DNA from: Bacteroidota bacterium
Lineage (GTDB): Bacteria; Bacteroidota; Bacteroidia; B-17B0; Aurantibacillaceae
Length of the DNA stretch: 64,000 nt
Assembly (NCBI GenBank): GCA_029237825.1
Contig: JAQZBQ010000004.1
Location: 1-64,000 of the forward strand
Reading direction: 5' to 3'
Numbering within the stretch: the stretch's first letter is position 1; each line of letters starts with the position of its first letter. The translations under genes were made by a program, and so were the position numbers. Below the pieces are notes generated by a model. It had not been told where the DNA came from. It saw only the letters and a program-made list of their open reading frames with translations, and made no database searches. Positions 33,507 to 42,764 of the stretch are shown here, piece after piece.

Positions 33507-34597
33507 TTAATAATTTTTTTCGAAATGTCGATCTTAACTGTGAATATGTGAGAATACAGCGACGTTGCTACATTGCCAATATTGGTCATCGCGTAATCCA
33601 ATGCAAAAATTTTGTATTTGATTCCCACCCCAATGTTAGGCTGAACTGTTGTTACATCTGATCCGGTAACATTTTTGGCTTTTTGGATGTTACCAATTCC
33701 GCCACGAAGGAATACAAAATGTTTATATCCTAGCTCCAGACCAACCGCTGGTTCCATGCTCCACGCTTTCGTTTTCACAACGGTATTTCGTTTCCCATCA
33801 AACGTATTAATAAAATTCACTTCACCGCCTAACGAAAGTTTATTCTCCCATAAACTCCATGTACGGGTTACTCCTAAAATTAATTTAGGAACCGTTACTT
33901 CTACCGAATTTGCCGGGATTTCATTTCCCGTAACCGCAAACGTTTGTTTAACATCGTCAGACAGGTTATAGGTCCATGCATTAAATGTGCCCGTTACATC
34001 GCGTGCCATAGCAGCTAATCGCCATCCCTGAATATCGTACATGGCGCCGGCATCTAATCCAAATCCCCAGGCGCCGGCAAATTCACCAAGTTTACGGCGA
34101 ATGATCTTAGCATTTGCACCAATTTTCAACCCTTTCACCTTTGTCATGTTTCGAGCGTAAGATAAAAGAACTGCGGCGTCAACAGCGTTAAAGGATTTTA
34201 ACCGGGAATAATCAACGTTTCCGTTTGCATCAATGAGCTCAGTAGTATTGGGAATATTATCCACACCAAAGCGGATAAAAGTAATGCCGGCAACGCTATT
34301 ACTGTCTAACCGTTTTGAACCGCCAATAAAATCGTACTTGGCTATGCCGGCGAAATATTCTGCGTGCATCAATCCTACCTGTAAATTGCTTTGTTGTAAA
34401 TTCAAACCTGCAGGGTTCCAGTAACCGGCGGTAACGTCGTTCACCGAAGCCACATTTGCATTGGCCATTGATAACGCACGCGCTCCAACACCCACACTTA
34501 AAAATTCATTACTGTATTTTGCAATCTGAGCATTCGCAACAGAGACGCATAAAACAATAGCGCAAACTATAAACCGGGTTTTAATTGGAAAACACAT
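33503..34597 (-). CDS. PorV/PorQ-family outer membrane protein
   Basis: A signal peptide (about 1-23, ending NAQ) is followed by the characteristic start SNEFLSVGVGARALSMANA and VNDVTAGYWNPAGL, typical of the FadL-like PorV/PorQ barrels of T9SS. The 364 aa fit a 14-stranded barrel. PorV shuttles cargo from the translocon to the PorU attachment complex. The four-base overlap with the PorU2-like gene argues that this is its dedicated partner; whether a second PorV exists elsewhere in the genome cannot be seen here. Confidence 0.85.
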   Translation of the reverse strand: MCFPIKTRFIVCAIVLCVSVANAQIAKYSNEFLSVGVGARALSMANANVASVNDVTAGYWNPAGLNLQQSNLQVGLMHAEYFAGIAKYDFIGGSKRLDSNSVAGITFIRFGVDNIPNTTELIDANGNVDYSRLKSFNAVDAAVLLSYARNMTKVKGLKIGANAKIIRRKLGEFAGAWGFGLDAGAMYDIQGWRLAAMARDVTGTFNAWTYNLSDDVKQTFAVTGNEIPANSVEVTVPKLILGVTRTWSLWENKLSLGGEVNFINTFDGKRNTVVKTKAWSMEPAVGLELGYKHFVFLRGGIGNIQKAKNVTGSDVTTVQPNIGVGIKYKIFALDYAMTNIGNVATSLYSHIFTVKIDISKKIIK

Positions 34598-34621
34598 AAA
34601 TATGAATTAAAAATAAGACTT

Positions 34622-35575
34622 TTATTTGTTAAATAACGGCTTTCCTGCGTAAATATTATTGAAAGCAAAAGAAATACTTTTAGTGAATTTATTGGCTCCC
34701 CGATCGTTGAGGTGAAAATAATCAGAATAATACAAGCGATTATTGAAACCAATGGAATCAGTATAATTTAAATAAGGAACAGCATTACTTTTGGCAATGC
34801 GCGTAAGATGTTCTACCAGTAAATTTTTATTGCTTGCACTGAGCGTGCCCTGGCCATATACAGGAGATGTTACAAGGAAAACACAACTGTTTACAGTGTT
34901 TGCGAAATGAATAAATGAATCCAGGTATGCCCTGTTTTTTGCGCTTATAAACAGTTTCGATGGCGCAGGCGGGTTAGCGGCATTAAAATTTCGGTTCAAG
35001 GCAGTCTGATATCCTTTATGCATCAGTGTATCGTATTTTCCAGGAATGGAGCACCAACCGTGAAGTGATGCGCTCAAATAATCTGTTTGAGTATAGGGAA
35101 GCGAATGAAGCGGGTTATAGTAGAACGATAGAAAACGGTGGTCCATCAACTGCAATTCGTTTAGCAGTTTTGAATTCCGGAGGTATGGAAAATATCTTGG
35201 AAAATCGTTGAGGCGATCGGTATCGTTTTGCAGGGAAAAATAGTCAATGTTCAGGATAATGTATTTTGGAGGAGGATGTTGGCTGCAGTAAATTTTAAGA
35301 TGGGCCAGGCTTATTCTTGGCGAGGCTCCACTGATCCCGGCATTATAGCTCTTCAGTCTCGTAATGCTGTCAAACACAATAGGATTGAAGTGCATTTCTG
35401 CCCTCGACGATCCCATGAACAATACATCATAAGAATTACCTTTTTCAAGAAATAGTTCATTGTATTTTTTAAATATGCCCTGTTTATTTTGGCGGATTCC
35501 ATTATAGAGGAGCCACCGGTACGCTAGAAGCAAACACACAAATACAAGCAGATATGATACAATTTTTCTGATCAA
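34622..35575 (-). CDS. SGNH-like protein paired with MBOAT acyltransferase
   Basis: The 317-residue protein has an N-terminal signal anchor (about 5-22) and a periplasmic SGNH/AlgJ-DltD-like domain: Ser in VLFMGSSRAEMHF, the NAGISG block and the Asp-x-x-His site in SDYFHLNDRGA. Such proteins take an acyl group handed across the membrane by an MBOAT partner and attach it to a polysaccharide or similar acceptor. It overlaps the MBOAT gene by four bases. Which substrate is acylated is unknown. Confidence 0.82.
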   Translation of the reverse strand: MIRKIVSYLLVFVCLLLAYRWLLYNGIRQNKQGIFKKYNELFLEKGNSYDVLFMGSSRAEMHFNPIVFDSITRLKSYNAGISGASPRISLAHLKIYCSQHPPPKYIILNIDYFSLQNDTDRLNDFPRYFPYLRNSKLLNELQLMDHRFLSFYYNPLHSLPYTQTDYLSASLHGWCSIPGKYDTLMHKGYQTALNRNFNAANPPAPSKLFISAKNRAYLDSFIHFANTVNSCVFLVTSPVYGQGTLSASNKNLLVEHLTRIAKSNAVPYLNYTDSIGFNNRLYYSDYFHLNDRGANKFTKSISFAFNNIYAGKPLFNK

Positions 35576-36975
35576 AATTGAAAATAAATAAAACTGTTGG
35601 CGTTAAAATTTCCGAATGCAAAAATGAAAACTCCTACTACCAGGTAAAAGGCAGGTCGGAGGAAGTTATCCTTAAACCGCGTCGGTTTTAAAATATGGTT
35701 TTCCTCACCGATTTCTTTAAGGAAGAGAAAGCCCACCATTAAAGCGATCACCAGATTGAAAATTCGGTCGTTTATACTCAACAGATGTTTCATATTACCT
35801 TCAAGGTTACATTTGAGAAAAATTTCGCGGTATATAAATTCCAGGTCTGATGTTGTGTTCGCACGGAAAGCGATAAAGAATACAGAAATAAAAAAGAGGG
35901 TGTAAAGTCGCCTAAGAGGCTGGGGAATTTGAACGCGTTTAAACAAAGGAATATGTTCGAACAGGTAAAATATGCCGTTTAGCAGTCCCCAGATAATAAA
36001 GGTAAAACTTGCTCCATGCCAGAATCCGCTTAAAACAAAAACAATTAAAATATTGAAAACCCACCTGGGTGTGCTTACCCGATTTCCACCCAGCGATATA
36101 TACACGTAATCCTTAAACCAGCCGGTTAAGCTGATGTGGTGTCGCTTCCAGTAATCCGATACCGATGTAGCAAGCAAAGGCCGGTTCCAGTTAAGGCTTA
36201 AATTAATACGAAAGAGTTTGGCCACGCCGATGGCAATGTCAGAATAGCCTGAAAAATCAGCGTATAATTGTACTAAAAATAGGAAACCAGTTATAACGTA
36301 CTCCAGCGAATTAAAATCCCCCGGTAATTTGTCAAACACGGGATCTACGATCAATGCCAGGTTATCGGCAATTACCATCTTTTTAAAATAGCCCCACACA
36401 ATGAGTTTAACAGCGGGTGCCCACTCAATAGTCTTCCAGTAATGCACGGTCTTTAGCTGTGGCATTAATGTGTGATGCCTCACAATTGGACCTGCAACCA
36501 TGTGTGGAAAAAAAGAAACATACAACAAAAAGTCCTGCAAGGTATCATCCGCTTTGTACTTTCTCCGGTATACATCGATGGTATAACTGATCGATTGAAA
36601 CGTATAAAACGACAAACCGGCAGGAATAATCAAATTGGTGAGTAATGCTGCGTTCGGATTAAACAACGAAAGCCCCGTATTATAAAAAAAAATAAAATAC
36701 TTAAAAACAAACAACACACCGATGTTGGATAGGATACTAATTGCGAGAAAGGTTTTGCGCGTTGCGGCCTCATCAGTTTTTGAAATGGCTTTTGCCAGAT
36801 AAAAATCAAGTGCGGAAGTACCAATGAGCAAAAGTAAAAACCAGGGGTTGTACGAGAAATAAAAATAATAGGATGCCAATAAGAGAAGTCCATTCCTGTA
36901 GCCGGGCTTTAACAACCAATATACTGAAAACACACATGGTAGAAAAATCAGGAATATCAGTGAATTGAAAAGCAT
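35572..36975 (-). CDS. MBOAT family membrane O-acyltransferase
   Basis: This is a polytopic membrane protein (467 aa, about 10-12 helices) of the AlgI/DltB type. Characteristic are FFPHMVAGPIVRH, the cytoplasmic WKRHHISLTGWFKDYVY segment and the conserved His in GFWHGASFTFIIWG. It moves acyl groups, usually acetyl, from a cytoplasmic donor to the periplasm, where the SGNH-like partner uses them. TATATTTA six bases before the ATG is a near-match to the -7 box, so transcription of the four-gene run down to the PorU2-like gene may begin here. Confidence 0.9.
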   Translation of the reverse strand: MLFNSLIFLIFLPCVFSVYWLLKPGYRNGLLLLASYYFYFSYNPWFLLLLIGTSALDFYLAKAISKTDEAATRKTFLAISILSNIGVLFVFKYFIFFYNTGLSLFNPNAALLTNLIIPAGLSFYTFQSISYTIDVYRRKYKADDTLQDFLLYVSFFPHMVAGPIVRHHTLMPQLKTVHYWKTIEWAPAVKLIVWGYFKKMVIADNLALIVDPVFDKLPGDFNSLEYVITGFLFLVQLYADFSGYSDIAIGVAKLFRINLSLNWNRPLLATSVSDYWKRHHISLTGWFKDYVYISLGGNRVSTPRWVFNILIVFVLSGFWHGASFTFIIWGLLNGIFYLFEHIPLFKRVQIPQPLRRLYTLFFISVFFIAFRANTTSDLEFIYREIFLKCNLEGNMKHLLSINDRIFNLVIALMVGFLFLKEIGEENHILKPTRFKDNFLRPAFYLVVGVFIFAFGNFNANSFIYFQF

Positions 36976-37023
36976 CTTTTGTAAATATACAAACGATTTA
37001 ATTTACATATATTTACCGTATCG

Positions 37024-37764
37024 ATGAAAATTAAAAAGCATATCCCCAATGCCATTACTTGCCTCAATTTATTTTGCGGATGCCTGGCAATTGTGGCGGC
37101 GTTTGAGAACCATTTGCAGCTTGCCGCTTACTTAGTAGGATTGGCGGCTATCTTTGATTTTTGTGACGGCTTTGCGGCACGAATGCTTCGCGTAACTTCT
37201 ACTATCGGTAAAGACCTCGATAGTCTTGCAGATATGGTAACTTTTGGTGTAGTTCCGGGGATAGTGGTGTTTCATTACCTCGAGGCTATTGAAGGGTCAA
37301 TGGTGCCTTATACGTTTATTTTAACGGATTACAGTTGGATCAACTATATAGCTTTTTTGCTCGTCATTTTTTCGGCTGTTCGCCTTGCTAAATTTAATAA
37401 CGACCCGCGACAATCAGATTCTTTTATTGGTTTACCAACGCCCGCCAACGCAATATTCTGGTGCTCCTTAATTTTTCTGGAAGACTCACCGGTTGTGTTG
37501 TCGTTAATTAACCCTTACTCCATGATCGTAGGTGTAATATTATTTTCGGTATTGCTGATTTCAGAAATTCCATTGTTCGCTCTTAAATTTAGGCATTTCG
37601 GTTGGCGGGGTAATCGCATCCGTTTTTCGTTTCTGGCATTAAGTGTTTTGGTATTGATCCTTTTACAGGAAACGGGTGTACCACTCATTATCATCCTTTA
37701 CCTTGTTTTCAGCATTATTGTGGATATTGCCTCCCGGCGTAAACGTGTTCCGAGGACTTCTTAA
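37024..37764 (+). CDS. pssA: CDP-diacylglycerol--serine O-phosphatidyltransferase
   Basis: PssA makes phosphatidylserine, precursor of phosphatidylethanolamine. The CDP-alcohol phosphotransferase signature is complete: DGFAARMLRVTSTIGKDLDS followed by LAD, which fits DGx2ARx8Gx3Dx3D. Start IKKHIPNAITCLNLFCGC is typical of the family. Six or so membrane helices, 246 aa. It is divergent from the MBOAT gene with a 48-bp shared promoter region. No decarboxylase gene (psd) is adjacent. Confidence 0.92.
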   Translation: MKIKKHIPNAITCLNLFCGCLAIVAAFENHLQLAAYLVGLAAIFDFCDGFAARMLRVTSTIGKDLDSLADMVTFGVVPGIVVFHYLEAIEGSMVPYTFILTDYSWINYIAFLLVIFSAVRLAKFNNDPRQSDSFIGLPTPANAIFWCSLIFLEDSPVVLSLINPYSMIVGVILFSVLLISEIPLFALKFRHFGWRGNRIRFSFLALSVLVLILLQETGVPLIIILYLVFSIIVDIASRRKRVPRTS

Positions 37765-37834
37765 ATCGAGATAAACGTCCTTTTTCCGACATAAGCGGTG
37801 CGCCTTTTCCATTCAAATATGTTAACTTTAAGCG

Positions 37835-38494
37835 GTGATTAAATTAACAGGCATACGTAAAGCTTACCGTTTAAACAATTCCTCGTTTGAGGTTCTTAAG
37901 GGAATTGACATGCACATTCGCGAAGGTGAATTTGTTTCCATTATGGGATCATCGGGGTCAGGGAAATCCACTTTGCTGAATATCCTTGGAATATTGGATA
38001 ATTACGATTCGGGAGATTACATGCTCAATAACACCCTAATTAAAAACCTTTCTCAAACCAAAGCAGCTTACCTGCGAAACCAGTTTTTGGGGTTTGTGTT
38101 CCAATCGTTTAACTTACTATCTTTTAAAAATGCCATGGAAAACGTGGCGTTGCCTTTATATTACCAAAAAGTTTCGCGTAAGGAACGCAATGCAAAAGCC
38201 ATTGAATACCTTGACCGTGTGGGTTTAAAAGATTGGGCCTACCATTTGCCAAGCGAAATGAGTGGTGGTCAAAAACAGCGTGTGGCCATTGCCAGGGCAT
38301 TGATTGGTAACCCAAAGGTTATTTTTGCCGATGAGCCAACAGGCGCACTGGATTCTCAAACGTCCATTGAAGTGATGGATATTTTTAAAGACATCAATGA
38401 CCAGGGCAAAACCATCGTATTAGTAACTCATGAAAATGATATTGCAGCCTTAACACATAAAACCATTCGTTTAAAAGACGGACTAATTATATAA
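37835..38494 (+). CDS. MacB/LolD-type ABC transporter ATP-binding protein
   Basis: The nucleotide-binding subunit has 219 aa: Walker A GSSGSGKST, Q-loop FVFQSFNLL, signature MSGGQKQRVAIARAL, Walker B VIFADEPTGALD and H-loop THE. It starts with GTG at 37835, with TAACTTTA four bases before, a one-mismatch -7 box. It is followed after two bases by the first permease. The family powers mechanotransmission exporters (MacB) or lipoprotein release (LolD); the adaptor gene in this operon favours export. Confidence 0.93.
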   Translation: MIKLTGIRKAYRLNNSSFEVLKGIDMHIREGEFVSIMGSSGSGKSTLLNILGILDNYDSGDYMLNNTLIKNLSQTKAAYLRNQFLGFVFQSFNLLSFKNAMENVALPLYYQKVSRKERNAKAIEYLDRVGLKDWAYHLPSEMSGGQKQRVAIARALIGNPKVIFADEPTGALDSQTSIEVMDIFKDINDQGKTIVLVTHENDIAALTHKTIRLKDGLII

Positions 38495-38496
38495 CG

Positions 38497-39726
38497 ATGT
38501 TCGACTGGGATAAATGGCAGGAAATATTTGCGACCATTCGTAAAAACAAACTCCGTACGTTTTTAACCGCGTTCAGTGTGGCGTGGGGAATATTCATTCT
38601 GATTATTCTCCTGGCTGCCGGTCAGGGCTTGCGTAACGGTGCCCAGTCGCAGTTTGGAAACGATGCGGCAAACAGCATTTGGGTAGACGGCGGGCAAACC
38701 AGCATGGCACACGACGGGTATAAACCCGGCAGAACAATTCAGTTAACCAATTCAGATTTTTATCATATCAAGAATAACGTTGAGGGAGTTGATTATGCTT
38801 CGGCTGTGTATGATGGAAGGGCCGGTAAAATATTATCCTATAAAAATGAGCACGCAGGTTTTACGGTTCGTTCCTGTGCTCCTGATCATAATTTTCTCGA
38901 GAAAGCTAAAGTAATTCAGGGGCGGTTCATTAATGAAAATGATTTCAGAGAATTCAGGAAAGTTTGTGTGATTGGCATTCCTGTAAAGGAAACATTATTC
39001 AAGAACGAAGATCCCATTAATAAAATGATTGACGTGTCGGGCACGCAGTATAAAGTGATAGGGGTTTTTAATGATCCCGGAAAGGGTGATAACGACCGTA
39101 TTTATATTCCCTTACTCACAGCACAAAGGATTTATAATGGCAAAGATCATGTGAACGTGATTTGGGCAAGTACAGGCACTGTTAGTGCGGAAGGAAGCGA
39201 ACAGATAGTGAGCACAATTCGAAATACGCTCGCAAAGAAATACCACTTTAATCCTTCCGATTTAAACGCGGTAGGTGTTTTCAATAATAATGTAGAGTAT
39301 AAACGTATTATGGGTATGCTGGATGGCATAAAAGTTTTTGTGTTCATTATTGGGCTATTTACTTTAATTGCAGGTGTAGTTGGTGTGAGTAATATCATGA
39401 TGATTGTAGTAAAAGAACGTACCAAGGAAATCGGTGTTAGAAAAGCGTTAGGGGCCTCACCGTTATCCATTGTTTCACTGATTATCCAGGAATCTGTATT
39501 TATCACTGCCGTGGCAGGCTATGTGGGACTTTTACTTGGAATAGGATTGGTTGAGTTAATTCGTTATTTTGGACTGGAAGGTGATTTTTTTAAAAATCCG
39601 GAGGTTGATTTATCCATTGCCGTTACAGCCGTAATTTTAATAATTATAGCCGGCGCGCTCGCCGGATTATTCCCCGCCATCAAAGCGGCAAAAGTTGAAC
39701 CTATAACTGCATTAAGGGAAGGATAG
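38497..39726 (+). CDS. MacB-type ABC transporter permease 1
   Basis: It has an N-terminal helix after DWDKWQEIFATIRKNKLRTF, a large periplasmic MacB_PCD-type domain (about 45-270) and three C-terminal helices with FtsX-type motif GVSNIMMIVVKERTKEIGVRKA (about 300-320), ending SIVSLIIQE and VEPITALREG. It shares strong similarity with the next gene (WQEIFATIRKNKLRTFLT in both), so the two probably form a heterodimeric membrane domain. The gap to the ATPase gene is two bases and to permease 2 one base. Confidence 0.9.
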   Translation: MFDWDKWQEIFATIRKNKLRTFLTAFSVAWGIFILIILLAAGQGLRNGAQSQFGNDAANSIWVDGGQTSMAHDGYKPGRTIQLTNSDFYHIKNNVEGVDYASAVYDGRAGKILSYKNEHAGFTVRSCAPDHNFLEKAKVIQGRFINENDFREFRKVCVIGIPVKETLFKNEDPINKMIDVSGTQYKVIGVFNDPGKGDNDRIYIPLLTAQRIYNGKDHVNVIWASTGTVSAEGSEQIVSTIRNTLAKKYHFNPSDLNAVGVFNNNVEYKRIMGMLDGIKVFVFIIGLFTLIAGVVGVSNIMMIVVKERTKEIGVRKALGASPLSIVSLIIQESVFITAVAGYVGLLLGIGLVELIRYFGLEGDFFKNPEVDLSIAVTAVILIIIAGALAGLFPAIKAAKVEPITALREG

Positions 39727-39727
39727 G

Positions 39728-40981
39728 ATGGTGTTTGAACGCGATAACTGGCAGGAAATTTTTGCGACAATCCGCAAAAATAAACTAAGAACTTTCTTAA
39801 CGATGTTGGGTGTGTTCTGGGGAATTTTTATGCTGGTAATTATGCTGGGTTCCGGGAATGGTTTGCGTAATGGTATCCTGAAAGAATTTGCAGGAACAGC
39901 TACCAATAGTTTTTTTGTTTGGGCTCAGCAAACAACAAAGGCATACAAGGGCATGAAACCTAACCGGAGTTTTAATTATACGCTTGCCGATGCCGAAGCG
40001 TTGAAACAAATCTCCGAGTTGGAAGTTGTATCGCCCCTGAACCAACTTGGAGGGCATGACGGAGCCAGCAATGTTATGCGTGGATTAAAAACCGCCGCGT
40101 GCGAAATTCAGGCCAATTACCCGAACATTGCAGGTATCTCCGATATTAGAATCGGGAAAGGACGCTTTATCAACGACCTTGATCTTAAAGAAAAAAGAAA
40201 AGTTTGCGTGGTTGGTCCGCGCGTGGTGGAAATGCTTTTTCAAAAGAATGAAGAAGTGATTGGACAATACATACGTGTTAATGGCGTGTACTTTCGCATT
40301 GTTGGGGTAACGTCTCCCACTGCTGGTGGAAGGGAAGGCAGGGAACAGGCTCAACGTATTAATATTCCTTTCAGTACGTTTCAAAATGCTTTTAACTATG
40401 GCGACGTGGTTGGTTGGTTTGCCATTAAGTCACGGGCGGAAGTGCCTGCTGAAAAGTCGGAAGAAAAAGTGATTGCATTATTAAAGGAACGTCATAAAAT
40501 TGCTCCCAATGACACAAAAGCAATTGGGCATTGGAATATGGCGGTTGAATTTAACAAGCTCAGTGGCTTGTTTAACGGCATTGAAATTCTGGTTTGGATT
40601 GTTGGAATTGGAACCCTGATGGCAGGCGTGATTGGTATCAGTAACATTATGCTGATTGTTGTAAAGGAACGCACGAAAGAAATTGGGGTAAAGCGTGCGT
40701 TGGGCGCAGTTCCGGCACAAATTATCGGGCAGATTGTTTTGGAAGCTATATTTTTAACATCGATTTCAGGCTATTTCGGTTTGGTAATAGGCATAGGCTT
40801 GCTGGAAGGATTGAACGCCGCCATCGGTGATTCGGGAGAAATGTTTACTAACCCAACTGTAGATTTAAACGTTGCCTTGCAGGCCTTAGGTATATTAATT
40901 TTAAGCGGTGCCTTTGCCGGACTTATTCCTGCCAGTAAAGCAGTGGCTATTAAACCTGTGGAGGCGTTAAGAACGGAATAA
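39728..40981 (+). CDS. MacB-type ABC transporter permease 2
   Basis: This is a tandem paralogue of the previous gene with the same architecture: first helix after NWQEIFATIRKNKLRTFLTM, periplasmic domain, then ISNIMLIVVKERTKEIGVKR and ending VKPVEALRTE. It presumably arose by duplication. Two permeases with one ATPase and one adaptor are common in Bacteroidota exporters. The substrate is unknown; antimicrobial peptides, lipids and metabolites are all possible. Confidence 0.9.
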   Translation: MVFERDNWQEIFATIRKNKLRTFLTMLGVFWGIFMLVIMLGSGNGLRNGILKEFAGTATNSFFVWAQQTTKAYKGMKPNRSFNYTLADAEALKQISELEVVSPLNQLGGHDGASNVMRGLKTAACEIQANYPNIAGISDIRIGKGRFINDLDLKEKRKVCVVGPRVVEMLFQKNEEVIGQYIRVNGVYFRIVGVTSPTAGGREGREQAQRINIPFSTFQNAFNYGDVVGWFAIKSRAEVPAEKSEEKVIALLKERHKIAPNDTKAIGHWNMAVEFNKLSGLFNGIEILVWIVGIGTLMAGVIGISNIMLIVVKERTKEIGVKRALGAVPAQIIGQIVLEAIFLTSISGYFGLVIGIGLLEGLNAAIGDSGEMFTNPTVDLNVALQALGILILSGAFAGLIPASKAVAIKPVEALRTE

Positions 40982-41022
40982 TTTAAAGGCCAATAATAGT
41001 ATTGAAAAAAAATAAAAAAGTT

Positions 41023-42123
41023 ATGATTAAAAAAATTATTAAAACCTCCTTATTAATTGCTTTTGTAGCACTCGTTTTCTGGACCTTTTATTTCCTGTAT
41101 AACAAATCCCAGAAACCACCTGAAGTTTTTAAAACGGTTATGCCTTTTGATACCACCATTATTCAGAAAACCGTGGCAACCGGATCTGTAACACCGCGTA
41201 AGGAAGTAAACATGAAGTCACAGGTGAGTGGTATTATTGAAAAACTATATATAGTCGCGGGCCAGCAGGTAAAGCAAGGCGATATCATAGCTAAAATAAA
41301 GATCATTCCCAACATGCTTAACCTTGCCAACGCAGAAAACCGCATCAGTTCGGCGCAGGTTGCTTTTGATAACGCGAAATTAGATTACGACCGTAATAAA
41401 GTGTTGTTTGATCAAAACGTGATTTCCCGTTCAGATATGCAGGCTTTCGAAATGCGATTAAATTCAAATCGGGTAGAATTAGAGGCCGCACAAAACCAAT
41501 TACAGATTATTAAAGAGGGTGCTTCAAAAAGTTCAGGCTCAGCCGGAAACACGTTTGTAAAAGCGACAATTACAGGTATGGTATTGGACGTACCTGTGAA
41601 AGAGGGGGGCCAGGTAATTGAAAGCAATACGTTTAACGAAGGAACCACCATTGCCTCTGTAGCCAATATGGGTGAAATGATTTTCGAAGGAAAGCTTGAC
41701 GAAAGCGAAGTAGGGAAGGTAGAGGAGAACATGGACATTGTATTAACCATTGGTGCTATTGATAAAGAAAGTTTTAGGGCTAAACTGGAATACATCGCCC
41801 CAAAAGGTGTTACTGAAAATGGTGCCATTCAGTTTTTAATACGCGCATCTATCAATACGCAGAACAGTTCGTTTTTACGGGCTGGCTACAGTGCAAATGC
41901 GGATATTATTTTATCCAGGAAGAACAACGTGATGGTTATTCCTGAAAGCGCACTTCAGTTTGAAAAGGAAAGGGTATTTGTGGAGGTTGAAAGCACACCA
42001 CAGGTTTTTGAGAAACGGTTTATTAAAACCGGTTTGTCTGATGGAATAAACATTGAGGTGATTGATGGTATCAAAAAAACGGATAAACTAAAACTGCAGC
42101 AGCTTTCAGAAAGCGCGGGGTAA
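41023..42123 (+). CDS. HlyD/MacA-type periplasmic adaptor protein
   Basis: A membrane anchor (about 8-25) is followed by a barrel-sandwich/lipoyl domain (VTPRKEVNMKSQVSGIIEKL), a helical hairpin (about 85-165), a second lipoyl half (ATITGMVLDVPVKEGGQVIE), a beta-barrel and a membrane-proximal domain. I chose the ATG at 41023; a TTG at 41002 is possible. It would link the MacB-type pump to an outer membrane TolC-type channel, but no such gene lies in this operon. It is convergent with the metzincin gene, with only two bases between the stop codons. Confidence 0.9.
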   Translation: MIKKIIKTSLLIAFVALVFWTFYFLYNKSQKPPEVFKTVMPFDTTIIQKTVATGSVTPRKEVNMKSQVSGIIEKLYIVAGQQVKQGDIIAKIKIIPNMLNLANAENRISSAQVAFDNAKLDYDRNKVLFDQNVISRSDMQAFEMRLNSNRVELEAAQNQLQIIKEGASKSSGSAGNTFVKATITGMVLDVPVKEGGQVIESNTFNEGTTIASVANMGEMIFEGKLDESEVGKVEENMDIVLTIGAIDKESFRAKLEYIAPKGVTENGAIQFLIRASINTQNSSFLRAGYSANADIILSRKNNVMVIPESALQFEKERVFVEVESTPQVFEKRFIKTGLSDGINIEVIDGIKKTDKLKLQQLSESAG

Positions 42124-42125
42124 TA

Positions 42126-42758
42126 TTAAACTATTTTTTTCCACCAGAGGAAGTAATTCAGGTGCCTGTTCTTATTTAATGAAATGTGGTGTTCTTTAAG
42201 AAAAAGTAGTTCGATTTGGTTTTCAGACAATTCCATTGCCTGATTTAGCGGAATGCCGGCCTTTTGTGCATACCAGCTTTGACTCATCAAATTACGTTGG
42301 CGCTCTTCTTCGCTGAGTTGTTGTTCGAGCGGGTGAGCGGATAAATTAACGCTTTGGAATTGTGCATTGGCATGAGGGTGTTCCCACCCAAGCAAGTGTC
42401 CGATTTCATGCGGTATAGTGCGGATGTTTTTATTGGCAATAATGTCGGGTACATGATTTTTGTTAAGTTTAATTCGTAGCCCTTTAAAATCGGCTTCTGC
42501 GGGATTATTGCCCGGCACAGAATCAACGATTTGAAACAATACTTTATTTGGTGTGCAATGAGAAACACGAGACAGGATCTTCAGGTTAAATGAAATATTT
42601 AGAATGTACCTTCCGGTTTTACGGTTATACACTACCGCTAATTGCCAAAGGATTGATTTCTTTAATGCGTTTAAATCGAATGCTGATGTGCTCGTATTAA
42701 TTAAATCTGCCTCTATCGCAAGCGAAATGTGAAGGTTGTTTTTTTTAACCGATATCAT
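42126..42758 (-). CDS. Metzincin-type zinc protease without signal peptide
   Basis: The 210-residue protein has a complete HExxHxxGxxH zinc site: His117, Glu118, His121 and His127 in PHEIGHLLGWEHPH. Matrixin-like order: an N-terminal beta-sheet region (about 10-75), a calcium-loop-like GLRIKL segment, the zinc helix, and a C-terminal helix after MSQSWYAQKAGI. The Met in LMSQSW may be the Met-turn. No hydrophobic signal is present (MISVKKNNLHISLAIEADLI), so the protein appears cytoplasmic or exits by another route. It is the last gene of a minus-strand series, six bases after the serine hydrolase gene. Confidence 0.8.
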   Translation of the reverse strand: MISVKKNNLHISLAIEADLINTSTSAFDLNALKKSILWQLAVVYNRKTGRYILNISFNLKILSRVSHCTPNKVLFQIVDSVPGNNPAEADFKGLRIKLNKNHVPDIIANKNIRTIPHEIGHLLGWEHPHANAQFQSVNLSAHPLEQQLSEEERQRNLMSQSWYAQKAGIPLNQAMELSENQIELLFLKEHHISLNKNRHLNYFLWWKKIV

Positions 42759-42764
42759 GATTTT

